Shown here in pieces: positions 36,360 to 45,984 of a stretch of 64,000 nt of DNA. The DNA is from Typhlomys cinereus (Eukaryota > Chordata > Mammalia > Rodentia > Platacanthomyidae). Below the pieces are notes generated by a model. It was not told the DNA's origin, did no database searches, and saw only the letters and a program-made list of their open reading frames with translations. The translations under genes and the position numbers were made by a program. The stretch covers positions 2,288,015-2,352,014 of the forward strand of contig JALPQD010000304.1 of the NCBI GenBank assembly GCA_023101885.1, written 5' to 3'. Each line of letters starts with the position of its first letter. The first letter of the stretch is position 1.

Positions 36360-36880
36360 TTTAATATTTTTTATTATTTATTTATTCAATTGTTCATGTG
36401 TGTGCATGTGTGTATGTATGTGTAGAACCATGAGCGAATTAGGGAACCACCATCCTGTTGACCAATTTCCTCATTTGATTATCCATTTTTCTAGTGTGTC
36501 ACATATATTTCTCATTTAAAGGCAAAAGAGGAGCAAAAAACTGTCTATATGAACTAAGAAAGCATGATGTAGTGACAGTTAAGACATTTAAACAAGAGAT
36601 TCATCTATCAAGATGCACATTGGCATTTTAGGAACAGAACTTGAGATACTGTGAAATTATTATTTCTTAATATATCAAGATGCTCAAAATTTAGTACCTG
36701 TTGTTGACTATATTCTCCTTGTTTACTTGCCCCTGGATTCACAGGCTCCGCCCCACCAGGACCAGAAACACAGGCCGCCCCCGCTTCCGCCTGGTGTCTA
36801 TACGTGGGGTCTAGGATCTGAACTCAGGATCTTCTGCCTGCAAGGCAGAGGCTTAACCCCTGAGCCACCTCTCTAGCCCC
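36360..36880 (-). mobile_element. Young tRNA-derived SINE interrupted by a templated insertion
   Basis: The tail and 3' part (36360-36450) and the body plus tRNA-like head (36716-36880) of the young SINE are separated by a 265-bp copy of nearby upstream DNA. Compared with the intact sisters, about 16 bp between 'accaccat' and 'ctccttgtttac' (plus-strand reading) are missing at the junction. The SINE must be older than the duplication. Confidence 0.9.
36451..36715 (+). repeat. Inserted copy of 264-bp duplicated segment
   Basis: Same orientation as the donor at 35796-36059, with start points 655 bp apart. The left junction shares the bases 'cat' between donor and SINE; the right junction shares 'tc'. 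No target duplication and no tail, so it is not a retroposon. Confidence 0.95.
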
Positions 36881-36931
36881 TGATCATTACAAAAAGCATG
36901 AAACCATCATAATGGTTTTAATGTCACAGGA

Positions 36932-37418
36932 TGTTGCTGAATCCCCCGCTGGGCCAGCCGGGGTAGGGGGAGAAGAGAGAGAAACAGTAGGGTCTCTTGG
37001 GCTTGAGGAGAATGGGTGAGCTAGCAACAGGGTCACCACCCAGACCCCAGGAGTCAGGCAACAAGCAGCAGGCAGAGGTCGAGTTGGCTACAGACTCAGC
37101 TTTATTCAGGAAGATTTTGGGCTTATATAGGGTCAGGGGTCCAATCAGGTTTGGCCACCTCTCTACTTATGGGGAAGGGGAGAGCAGCCACCAATCATGT
37201 AGCTGTTTACTAAGTGTCCATTATAAAGGCAGGTTACATGTGACACTTCCCATTGGTTGTTCATCCCTCCTTCCCATTGATCGTTCATTCCTCTGCCTGT
37301 ATGGGTCCTCTATTGGGACATATCCAGGGCATGTCTGAACTTGTTTGGGTATGTCTGTACTCAGACCTCCTGGATTCGGGAGCCTGGACTAGGGCATCCC
37401 TGAATCGATAGTGCCACA
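36932..37418 (-). mobile_element. ERV LTR, antisense (class II-like, tentative)
   Basis: 487 bp, TGTTGCTG to GTGCCACA on the plus strand, so TG...CA ends. Read on the minus strand, a TATA-like 'ctatataagc' (37121-37130) lies just upstream of an AATAAA (37101-37106), and several CCAAT-like motifs lie further upstream. It is GC-richer than its surroundings. Class assignment is an inference; a close TATA and AATAAA spacing is known from some betaretrovirus-like elements. The ORF at 36997-37338 runs antisense to the LTR and is not a gene. Confidence 0.65.
37101..37130 (-). promoter_or_regulatory. LTR TATA-like box and poly(A) signal
   Basis: On the minus strand TATATAA-type sequence precedes AATAAA by less than 25 bp, inside the LTR. 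Activity is not implied. Confidence 0.5.
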
Positions 37419-37433
37419 TTTTCACCCTTTTAT
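37419..37433 (-). other. Polypurine tract of ERV
   Basis: Directly upstream of the LTR on the minus strand, 'taaaagggtgaaaa' abuts the TG. This is where a retroviral polypurine primer for plus-strand synthesis sits, and marks the LTR as a 3' LTR. Confidence 0.55.
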
Positions 37434-37717
37434 TTATTTATAAATTTTTTAGTGAAGACCATGATAGCTGGCTGGGGCAACCCGGAGCCTCTTCAGCTTC
37501 ACTGTGCCTGTCTTAGATTGGACACCATCCTCGTGTGGACCCTTACCCATCATTGACTACCAGTCATGAGACCATCGCAGAGAAGGAATCATGGTCCCAA
37601 AGGGGAACTCGAGGATGTGGCAGAGAAAAGGAGGTTGTTGTCAGGGCAGGAGCAGGGGAAGGGGCTGTAGGCGGCACAGGCACAGAAATGATCCAGAAAA
37701 ACTGTTGAAACACAAAT
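37434..37717 (-). mobile_element. ERV internal remnant upstream of 3' LTR
   Basis: A GC-richer block adjoining the polypurine tract. If the LTR is a 3' LTR this is the last internal part of the provirus. No open frame or recognisable retroviral protein is visible. The rest of the provirus and its 5' LTR are not found in the window. Confidence 0.4.
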
Positions 37718-37732
37718 GAAAACCAAAAATTA
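37718..37732. repeat. SINE target-site duplication, left
   Basis: 'gaaaaccaaaaatta', matching 37957-37971 with one difference. Confidence 0.8.
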
Positions 37733-37956
37733 GGGCTGGTGAAATGGCTCAGGGGTTAAACTTCTGCCTTGAGAGCAGAAGGACCTGAGTTCCAATCCCA
37801 GATTCCCACATAAAAATGCCCGATGGAGATGGTGGTGGCTGCATTTCTGGCTCTGGAAGGCAGAGCCTGGGAAGCCCTAGAGCAAAGCAAAAAAAAAAAG
37901 GAGGTAGAAGCAAAAAGGAGGTAGAAGCAATCCAAGATGAAAAAAAAAAAAAAAAA
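37733..37956 (+). mobile_element. tRNA-derived SINE with internal duplication, poly(A)-type end
   Basis: Clear head 'gggctggtgaaatggctcag', B-box-like 'gagttccaatccc' and body. Inside, an 'aaaaaggaggtagaagcaa' unit is present twice in tandem (about 37893-37930). The element stops after 'tccaagatga' in an A run without the usual (CA)n part. A 15-bp near-perfect duplication flanks it. Confidence 0.85.
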
Positions 37957-37971
37957 GAAAACCTAAAAATT
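37957..37971. repeat. SINE target-site duplication, right
   Basis: 'gaaaacctaaaaatt', partner of 37718-37732. Confidence 0.8.
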
Positions 37972-38235
37972 GTAAATTAGTAAGGCATAGTTCTAATGGA
38001 GGACAGCCAGGCTTCCCACGAACCTTTGGTGATCTTAGGAATGTTTGAAGCCTAAATGGATGATCTGAGGACCTGTAAAGTAGCTTTGTTATTTTGGGAA
38101 TATATGAAAAAACCTGTAAGAACACAATATTTTTATTTGTAGTCCTATTAAAAATCAAAATCAAGTGAGATAATCTTTCATGAAAGAAAACTTACAATTG
38201 CAGGGTTTAAAGCAAAATCAAAAGATTAAAAATTA

Positions 38236-38474
38236 GAGCTGGAGAGATGGCTCAGGGGTTAAGACTCTGCCTCAAAAGGTCTGAGTTTGGATCCCAGGTG
38301 CCACGTAAGAACACCATGAAAAAAATGCTAGGTGGAAAAGGAAGTGACCTATACTTCCTTCACTAGGTAGGCAGAGCCTGTGAAATCCCAGAGTGAAGCA
38401 AAAAGGAAGTAGAGCAATCCAGGATGATTCTTGAAGTCTCCCTTGGGACTTCACAGGGGCACACAGTGCCCTCT

Positions 38475-38509
<35 letters not shown>
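38236..38509 (+). mobile_element. tRNA-derived SINE, older subfamily, full length
   Basis: Head 'gagctggagagatggctcag' with 'gggttaag', B-box-like 'gagtttggatccc', 'ggtaggcagagcctg', 'agtagagcaatccaggatga', 'cacagtgccctctgaca' and a (CA)n tail. It is the clearest example of the older, GC-poorer subfamily in the window. Confidence 0.9.
38476..38508. repeat. (CA)n microsatellite in SINE tail
   Basis: About 16 CA units. Confidence 0.95.
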
Positions 38510-38510
<1 letters not shown>

Positions 38511-38514
38511 TAAT

Positions 38515-39400
38515 TTTTAAAAATTTAAACAGTCAATTTAAAAAGATAAAAATTAAAATGGCTGCAATTCATTGTGGCACTTATTTGCACAATTATTTGT
38601 ATACTTAAGTTCTTTGATATGATCAAGCTTGAAGCAATATCAATTTTTTATAAATACAAATGCTTGATTTTATAAGATAATTAACACACAAAATGGAAGC
38701 CTACTTAGTTAATTTGGAAAATATGTCGTTTCCTTTTTTTTGTAACTTAAAAACTGAGAATTCAGACAATCAAATTAAAATTATCTGTACCTTATACTTG
38801 AGTTAACAGCTTGGTAATAAGTCAATTGCCTAGAACCCCAGGGTCACCAGTTCAATATCAAGGGTTACCAGAACTCAATTATGCACCTAATTACAAGTCC
38901 AAATTATTCAAGTAGATACATAGATTGCAAAGACTTTTACAATATTTAAAAAATATTATCATTTAGCTTTCAAAGGATTAGTCAGTATAGTATTTGAAAT
39001 TTGGAGCAAATGGCAGAGCATGTCAAAGTCTGAATATTGCTAGGACAATTAAAGACCAGAATACTTGTTCTATCTTTCACTCAATGCAGATGGCTCTTTA
39101 AGAAGAAACATTTTGTTAGTATTTTGCTTCAGAGAGCTTAATGTTATAGTCATTTTCCTGTTGAATTAACAGGTTCACCATCATCTGCTTGGTCCTTCCT
39201 CTTCTCTTTAGAGCCCCCAGACCAATATCTACTCACTTCCCAAAGATCTGCTCTCTTACTTCCCTCCTTTCTCCAGACAGTTGTCTTTTCCTTTCTGCCT
39301 TCTGGAAACCTACGAATCTTTCTTTCATCTTCACTGTTGTTAGTATATATTCCCTTCTGTGTTATTTTAACAAGAATGTGGTATTCCTGGTTTCTTCCTA
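38515..39400. other. No feature recognised
   Basis: AT-rich. The ORF at 39189-39665 is open mainly because of the pyrimidine tract that follows. Confidence 0.45.
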
Positions 39401-39451
39401 CCTTCCTTCCTTCCTTCCTTCCTTCCTTCCTTCCTTCCTTCCTTCCTTCCT

Positions 39452-39493
<42 letters not shown>

Positions 39494-39513
39494 TTTCTTT
39501 CTTTCTTCCTTTC

Positions 39514-39580
<67 letters not shown>

Positions 39581-39599
39581 CTCTCTCTCTTTCTTTCTT
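39401..39599. repeat. 199-nt uninterrupted pyrimidine tract, (CCTT)n then (CTTT)n
   Basis: Only C and T on the plus strand. CCTT units run to about 39452, then CTTT units, ending with CT units. The ORFs at 39150-39672 in four frames are artefacts of this tract. Confidence 0.97.
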
Positions 39600-39604
39600 G
39601 CTGA

Positions 39605-40940
39605 AGAGCAAGCAATGGGCACATTTTACAAGATAGAATTGGGAGTTTATTCACAGAACAATTAAAAGACATTCACAGGTTGTGTGTGTGTGTAAGCAGA
39701 GGAGTGAATTAAAAAGCTTTGATTTTTTTTTTGAAGATGTTGGTGCAGCATTTTAAGAAAGAGTGCAGTTGGAAAGGATTTTGAGAGTCTTAAGGGGTAT
39801 TAATTATGAAATAGATGTGAAAGTCCTTCAAGTCCCTTTATGCCCATGGGCATTTATAATGATCTGTACCAGACCAAAGAGATACATTTGAATTGTTAAA
39901 CCCTTGAAATACTCCAGAAATGATTGGAAGGACCTTGAGATGATGAATCTTAAATCTTTAAACCCTATTAGTGGAAGTCGGTGAACAAAAAATTTAATAT
40001 TAACACTGAAATGATTTTATTTGGTCCATCAGGCTGGTAAGGCTAGAACACATGTGAGAAATGTTTGACTTATCATAATGAATTAAATAAATCATATCTT
40101 CTGTGTGCCTGTCTCACTAGACAATGGCCTAAATGACACTGGAATGTTTATGTTTGTAAATAATGTTGTATTTACAGCATAGTGCGCAAGTATTATAAAT
40201 AAATATATGCTAATAGAAGAATAAATTAGTGACAGACAAGACATTCTGTTATTAAAATCACATACCCCAGTGAACTGTATTGCATTTGTTGGCTATTACT
40301 TTACTTAAAAATAAATTGTGTGAGCCAAAATTTAGTAATGAAGAGCTGTTTTATAAATAGTACAGAAACATTTCTAGATAACATTTAATAGCTTTACAAG
40401 TGTATCTTTAATGAACTTTAAGATATAGCTTCCCTTGTAATTGCTGACAACTGTGTTGTTGTAGGTTGAAGATCTCACATGCTTATCAGCAGTACTATTG
40501 ACTTATGCACATTCTGTTTATTGATTACTTAATTAGTTTTCTAAGATAGCTAATCAGAGAGAGATGTAGGTATTTAGGAGTCTTTCATTAAGCAGTGCTA
40601 AGAAATTTAAACAGAAATGTGTGATCTGAAAGTAAAGCACAAGAAAACCAGAGCTCTTGGGTTTAATGTAATACTCTATCATTGATAAAATAGCAAATAT
40701 TGGATTTCCATTTTATTTTTCAAAATAAAAATGCTTTGTTTCTGGACCAGTAGTTATGGACAGATTCTATATGCATGCAAATAACTATATGGACATTTCT
40801 ATTTCTATATGAATACAGATTAATAGAAATAAGTCAGAGTTTATGATAGAAATGTATGCATTGATACTTTCCTTGTAAAATGTAAAGTCCATCATAATTT
40901 TGAGATTCATTTTTAATTTAAATTATTGTATTTCTGTTTG
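39605..40940. other. AT-rich stretch, no feature seen
   Basis: No ORF of note and no recognised repeat. Confidence 0.5.
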
Positions 40941-40943
40941 AAT

Positions 40944-40979
40944 ACTTACCACTTTGTGTTATTAACTTACCACTTTGTG
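40944..40979. repeat. 15-bp direct repeat at rearrangement edge
   Basis: 'acttaccactttgtg' occurs at 40944-40958 and 40965-40979, and the second copy abuts the left arm of the 62-bp inverted repeat. Confidence 0.9.
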
Positions 40980-41040
40980 CATGACAGGAGACTTTCAGAT
41001 AAAAAGTATAGATATGAGTGGGGTGGTCTAAAGAGGCAAC
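40979..41040 (+). repeat. 62-bp perfect inverted repeat, left arm
   Basis: Its reverse complement is identical to 41692-41753. Homology stops abruptly on both sides. It begins 'gcatgacaggagactttcag'. Confidence 0.95.
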
Positions 41041-41204
41041 TAATAAGTGACATCCATTAAAAATTACTCATCTTCAGTTACTGTTTTAGTTTTTTTCTTT
41101 TGAGATGTGTTTGAAACAAATAATACATGTAGTAATTTTACAGCTTTTCCTGTGTTGTTTGGAATCTGTGAAAGTAGCATGCAAAAAAATAAATAAATAA
41201 AAGA

Positions 41205-41275
41205 AATTGGTTTTAATGCAGGAGATTGAACTCAAGAACTTCTCTCCTACTGAACTGCATTCTTGAACCATGTGC
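41205..41275 (-). mobile_element. Possible small tRNA-derived/ID-like SINE, antisense
   Basis: The text 'gagattgaactcaagaactt' followed by 'ctactgaactgcattc' is like the antisense of a tRNA-derived SINE head (B box, then A box). Too short and diverged for a firm call. Confidence 0.35.
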
Positions 41276-41344
41276 TTTTTTTAAGAGCATCTTAAAGAAA
41301 TTCTTGAGGGTATTCATTTTTTTCTGCATATCTGTACTTTTTTA

Positions 41345-41752
41345 TTATTTTATTTTTCTAGTTTTACGAGCATATTGAGTGCTTGTACCTGCTTCTCTCT
41401 GTCCCTTCCCACCCATCCCCCTTCCCTTCCTCAAGTCATCCCACTCTCCCGATGTTCCTGCCTGTCTGCTTCTATGGACTTCAGGGTTCACTCTAGTTTG
41501 TCTGCTCTTTTTTTTTTTTAATTTTTCTACTTCTACAAACAATTGAGTACTTATCCTTGCTTCCCTCCATTGTTTCTCCCTTCCTTCCCTCCATCAATCC
41601 CAACCTCCTGCCTGTCTGTTTCTATGGATCCCCAGGGTTGCCTCTAGCTTGTCTTCTCTTATGGGGGCCTCAGGTCTCTGTGTCATGTCAAGTTGCCTCT
41701 TTAGACCACCCCACTCATATCTATACTTTTTATCTGAAAGTCTCCTGTCATG
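41345..41752 (-). mobile_element. L1 3' end, antisense, with tandem 3' terminus
   Basis: Matches 3440-3830 in order: 'ctagttttacgagcatattgag', pyrimidine-rich text, 'cctgcctgtctgcttctatgg', a poly-T, then the same terminal unit again from about 41527. The second unit continues into 'gttgcctctttagaccacccca', which corresponds to the L1 text at 3788-3812. The right edge coincides with the 62-bp inverted repeat. Confidence 0.65.
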
Positions 41753-41753
41753 C
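41692..41753 (-). repeat. 62-bp perfect inverted repeat, right arm
   Basis: Partner of 40979-41040, 651 bp apart. Since the L1 3' end at 41345-41752 runs into this arm, the right arm is probably the original and the left arm the copy. Confidence 0.95.
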
Positions 41754-41789
41754 TTTTCTAATGTTAAAATTGTGCACAATAAAATAAAA

Positions 41790-43005
41790 GGGATGCAATT
41801 ATAAAATAATGATCACTGAAATGTATTATGTCTGTGTAATCAAAGATTGATTTATATGCATTAAGAAAGAAACATGTACTCTAAAAAGTTGTAGATACAT
41901 ACTTGACTTTTAGTAACCTCATTGAAAAGCTTCTGAGATTTAAAAATGAGAAAGGATTTGATTTTCAAATTGCATTGTTTTATATTAGAATTATTTTGTA
42001 AGATGACTTTTGGGAAACAAAGTTTGCAGAGTTGATTTGAGAAAGGTACTTGTGTGTGACAAAGTAAAGTAGTGACATTTTAAAAGGAGAATTCAGCCAT
42101 AATTTAGTACTTGTTTTGAGCTCAAATCATAGAAGATATATGACTCACCAGTCAAATAAAATCCAAATAATCATTTTTCCATTTTATCATTCAAGCATAG
42201 AACCATTTGCTTATCAAACATACAATATTTGCTCCTGTGAATATTAAATGGAAGTGCTTTTTGTTTCAGAGCAAATTGTTTTCATTTAAACATTTTTTTA
42301 AAAGCACAGAGTAATAAAACATTGACATGTACCTCCAGATCTCACTGATTCTTCTCTTTAATCATTCATCTAGCAATTTAGCTGACATTTATACACCAGC
42401 AGATGCTCATTTATGTTAAATAAGAAACAATATGCTCAGGAAATGGAGGGCATAAAACAGTATCTGGTAAATATGAATAAGCTTAATTAAATGTAAAGGA
42501 TGTATAGAGTGTTACTTTGTGCACATTTTATTATGTGAATGTGAGAAAAGGAATAGTAATTACAAAGAAATAAGAAAAATTAATTTTAAAAACAAAGTTT
42601 CCAATAATTTTGATATGTATGATTTTTGTTTTTCTTCATAGATAATTAATAAAGAGTTTTGTCACTGGTCATATAGTTTTGTGATCCCATGTCTAACACA
42701 CACTAACCCACTGGAAAGACAGCTAGGTGTTGCATAATGTCATAGCAATATTCATCCCCAACTTAAGAAGTTTCATTTATGCAAGCATTAAAGATCAATG
42801 GTGCGATTGGGATCTGGACATTGAGTTAACACCTGAAACAGTGATGTGAAATGATTAAAGGAATTCTATGAATGGTTTGAGCTCAACACAACAGACATAA
42901 TCATCAAGAGAAAAATGTAGCAAAATGAAGTTGTAAGGTCTAAACACACACACAGTTTTCATTTAAACATATATATATATAAGCATATATATTTGTAAGT
43001 GTTTA
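41790..43005. other. AT-rich stretch, no feature seen
   Basis: No recognised repeat or ORF above 60 residues. Confidence 0.5.
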
Positions 43006-43010
43006 TATGT

Positions 43011-43239
43011 TTTTGTGTGTGTATGAGTGTATCAAAGGACACCTGAGCATGTGTGAAGGTCTAAGGGTGACGTTGGAAATCATAATAGATTAGTCTAACT
43101 CCCGATTGCTTTGCTATGATCTTTTCTAGGCTCTGCCTTCCAGAGTTCCCAGCATTTTTTCATGGAATCTGGGAAAGAAATTCAAGTCATTTTGTTTGTA
43201 AGGTAAAGGCTTTAATCCCTGAGGCATATCCCCAACCCA
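43011..43239 (-). mobile_element. Old tRNA-derived SINE, antisense
   Basis: Reads on the minus strand from 'gggttggggatatgcctcag' (head) through the body to a short CA tail (TG on plus at 43012-43030). The 'atcaaaggacac' and 'ggctctgccttccag' text matches the reverse of the older subfamily. Diverged. Confidence 0.7.
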
Positions 43240-43833
43240 TTTTTAAGAGTTATATAAAGAGGTCCTTTATGTAAAAGTTTGTAAAAAAAAAATTAAAAAG
43301 TTAAACTAAATAAGCATTTCACAGAAAATAATTAGTTCTAAAATATATGAAATGGCCTTAAAGTCACTCTCAATGGCTAGCTTTGGAAAAACAGCTATGC
43401 TTGAATACCTATAAAACTGTTTTATAATCTTCCTGAAATTGCCCCAGATATATAAGAATTTTCTTGCAGGTACATTCTTATATATACAGGAAAATATAGG
43501 CAAAAATTATTCATATCCAAAGTTTTCCTTAACTAAGTTGGCTATATCTTGCATTCATTTCAGATGCTCTTAACTTTGAAAGACAAGAAAAAGCCATGAC
43601 TGAACTATTTTATCTAGCAACGTTTCATGTGTTCCAAACCAAGTTTCTCTTTAAAAATATTAGTACAAAAATGTTCTTGAAAACAAAAAAATTACAAGCT
43701 AAACCAAGTTATTATCAGTGGTTCCATGACGGTGTTTTATTAGTTGATATGCAAATTAGACATATTAGAAAAGGTAATTTCCTGCTGCTGGAAGATCTTG
43801 GAGGTATGATAATATTGGTGATTTATTTTTTGA

Positions 43834-43854
43834 TATATATATATATATATATAT
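43834..43854. repeat. (TA)n microsatellite
   Basis: About 10 TA units. Confidence 0.9.
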
Positions 43855-43917
43855 TTATAGCAGTTCTATTGTCTAGCAGTTTAACCATTATTAAATAAAC
43901 CATGGGTATTTTCCTGA

Positions 43918-43935
43918 GGGATCTAGTTATTTTCT
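43918..43935. repeat. SINE target-site duplication, left
   Basis: 'gggatctagttattttct', identical to 44248-44265. Confidence 0.95.
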
Positions 43936-44247
43936 TTCTTTTTTTTTAATTTTTTTTATTCAGTTGTGTGTGTGCGCACATGTGTATGTATGTATTCAGT
44001 TGTGCGTGTGTGCACATGGATGTGTGTGTAGAACCACGGACGAATTCGGGAACCATCATGGACCGCCTCCACCTCCTCCTTGTTTACTCTGCCCGGAGAT
44101 TCACAGGCTCCGCCCTACCAGAACCAGAAACGCAGCCCACCCCCCACCCGCTTCTGCCTGGTGTCTATACGTGGGGTCTAGCATCTGAACTCAGGACCTT
44201 CTGCCTGCAAGGCAGAGGCTTAACCCCTGAGCCACCTCTCCAGCCCC
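43936..44247 (-). mobile_element. Young tRNA-derived SINE with perfect 18-bp target duplication
   Basis: Full-length young-subfamily copy: tRNA-like head ('ggctcaggggttaag'), B-box-like 'gagttcagatgc', 'acgtatagacacc', GC-rich body with many CpGs, 'ccgaattcgtccgtgg', a short interrupted CA region and an A/T-rich tail. The CA region contains a small duplication of the 'gtgtgcacatg' type. The perfect flanks make this one of the youngest insertions in the window. The 179-residue ORF starting at 43968 merely reads antisense through it. Confidence 0.95.
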
Positions 44248-44265
44248 GGGATCTAGTTATTTTCT
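44248..44265. repeat. SINE target-site duplication, right
   Basis: Exact partner of 43918-43935. Confidence 0.95.
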
Positions 44266-44360
44266 ATGTCAGCGTATTCAAGTGTTCCCATTATAATTCC
44301 ATAGATTCAATGTTCAAATGTGGCAATTTTCAAGAATCTGAAAATCTGAAATCTAAATTT

Positions 44361-44365
44361 CTTGA
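44361..44365. repeat. LTR target-site duplication, left
   Basis: 'cttga', identical to 44679-44683. Confidence 0.8.
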
Positions 44366-44678
44366 TGTATTAGTTACTCTTGTGTGTTGTTGTGAGACAA
44401 CACCCAAAGTGAAGCAATTTAAGGGGAGAAATGGAGGTTTATTCAGCTTAAGGTTCCAGAGGGGAGATTCAGTCTTTCACAGCAGAGGTGGCATGGCCAG
44501 TGGCTGATAGTTATAAGATTTTTGCTATAAGAGCAGAGCTCGCCTGGAGGTAGGGTGGGACTAATCCACCTCAAGACCTACCCCCTGTGATGAGCTTCTT
44601 CCAGAAAGGTTCCACTTCTCAAAGATGACATGACCTTCCCAAACACAAGACTGTGGGGGCACATTTCAAACCATGACA
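44366..44678 (-). mobile_element. MaLR-like solo LTR, antisense
   Basis: 313 bp, TGTATTAG to CCATGACA on the plus strand, TG...CA ends with perfect 5-bp duplications. On the minus strand it begins 'tgtcatggtttgaaatgtgc', a MaLR-like 5' end. Related to 17096-17416 and 26355-26697. No internal retroviral sequence is attached. Confidence 0.85.
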
Positions 44679-44683
44679 CTTGA
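44679..44683. repeat. LTR target-site duplication, right
   Basis: 'cttga', partner of 44361-44365. Confidence 0.8.
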
Positions 44684-44689
44684 CATCTA

Positions 44690-45945
44690 GATTTTCTACC
44701 AGTTACTTACCTTCAGGTTAAAAAAAAAAAAGGTTCAAATAGAGAGGTTCTCATTTTAATGGAAAAATAATATACTAAACCTATTAAAAATAAAATATAA
44801 CTTTTGTCACTAGAGAGCTGCAGCTTCTTTTGTCATCATTTGCTAAGCATGAATTTAGTTATGGATCTGATTAATTCTGAATAGCACACATTAATTAAAA
44901 TTTAATAACACTTCATTTAATTAGGTTAGGTATTCTCAGTGGCACTCCAAAGCTAGATTTTATTATTCATAGAAGCAAAAAAGCCCATTTCTTCCTCAAC
45001 ATAATGATCCCATGTTAAAAAAAAAAATCTAGTGAGAGCTGTAGGGGAAAGTCCAGGAAAATCAGAACAAACACTGCTCTGTCAGGCTTTAGCTGTGCAA
45101 ATCCTTAGCCTCTAAATTAACTTGTCTTTCACAATATAAGATGCAACCAAGGAACTGAAAATATTGTCAGATCCTCAGGCAATCAGAGATGAATAAATCA
45201 GAATTTGACCTCAAGAGTATCAAATCTACTAGGATTAACCTCAAGGAACTTTAGGTTGGCACGATGGCATTTCTAAAGAAATTGTTCAGAGGCTGGTTAA
45301 GGCAGCTGTGGGGGCAGGCTTGCTTCCTTCTTGCCTTTAGATGGTTGTTTCCCCATGATGTCAAGATGTGCCTTAGTTCTTGAATCTCATATCAGGGTCA
45401 AGTGCTAAAGAGGAAGAGAGGACACATAATGTGTGAGTCTTATAGAAGCTCTCAGACTTCCCAGCCTATCTTATCAGTCAGACTTGTTCCACACACTATT
45501 TTCTATATGAGTAACCCACAATGGGACCAGATTTGCTCTGGCTCAAATTTTCTTTCCTTCTTGCTTTTGTTCCTGGTTTTCTTCTTTTCTGGTTACTTCT
45601 GCTATTCAATATTTGTGTATATCCCTAATTCTTTCAAATTCTCATTTTAAATGTTATTTGACTTCACTCTCATCATCTCACTATTTCTTAATTTACAAAT
45701 CTACTACTTGTGTATTACTTTTTCAGTCAACTATACTACCCAGAAATTTGCTTTACCTATTATAGTTATAGTTTCTTCCATAAGACCATCACATCATTTG
45801 AAGCCTTGGTGTTAAGAAAAACTAGTGGTTAATGAGACAGTTTAGAGGGTAAATAACCAGTACAAACCTGTCAATATGAGTTGGATTACTGTAAGCCAGA
45901 TATGGATGAAGGAGAGAACTGACTTCCAGAACTTGTCCTTAAACT
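44690..45945. other. No feature recognised
   Basis: AT-rich with a short plus-strand ORF at 45402-45650 lacking any signature. Confidence 0.45.
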
Positions 45946-45946
45946 C

Positions 45947-45949
<3 letters not shown>

Positions 45950-45979
<30 letters not shown>
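45950..45979. repeat. (CT)n microsatellite
   Basis: About 15 CT units. The surrounding sequence (45835-46040) reads like an old antisense-free SINE body ending in CT/CA text ('gagacagtttagagggtaaat..'), but this was not firm enough for a separate call. Confidence 0.9.
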
Positions 45980-45982
<3 letters not shown>

Positions 45983-45984
45983 CT

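Noticed and set aside
39150..39672. ORFs of about 100-158 residues rich in Phe/Leu/Ser or Lys/Glu/Arg
   Set aside because: Products of the (CCTT)n/(CTTT)n tract and short unique flanks; not genes.
43968..44507. 179-residue ORF
   Set aside because: It reads antisense through a young SINE and into an LTR; no coding signature, and similar frames occur in the other SINE copies.
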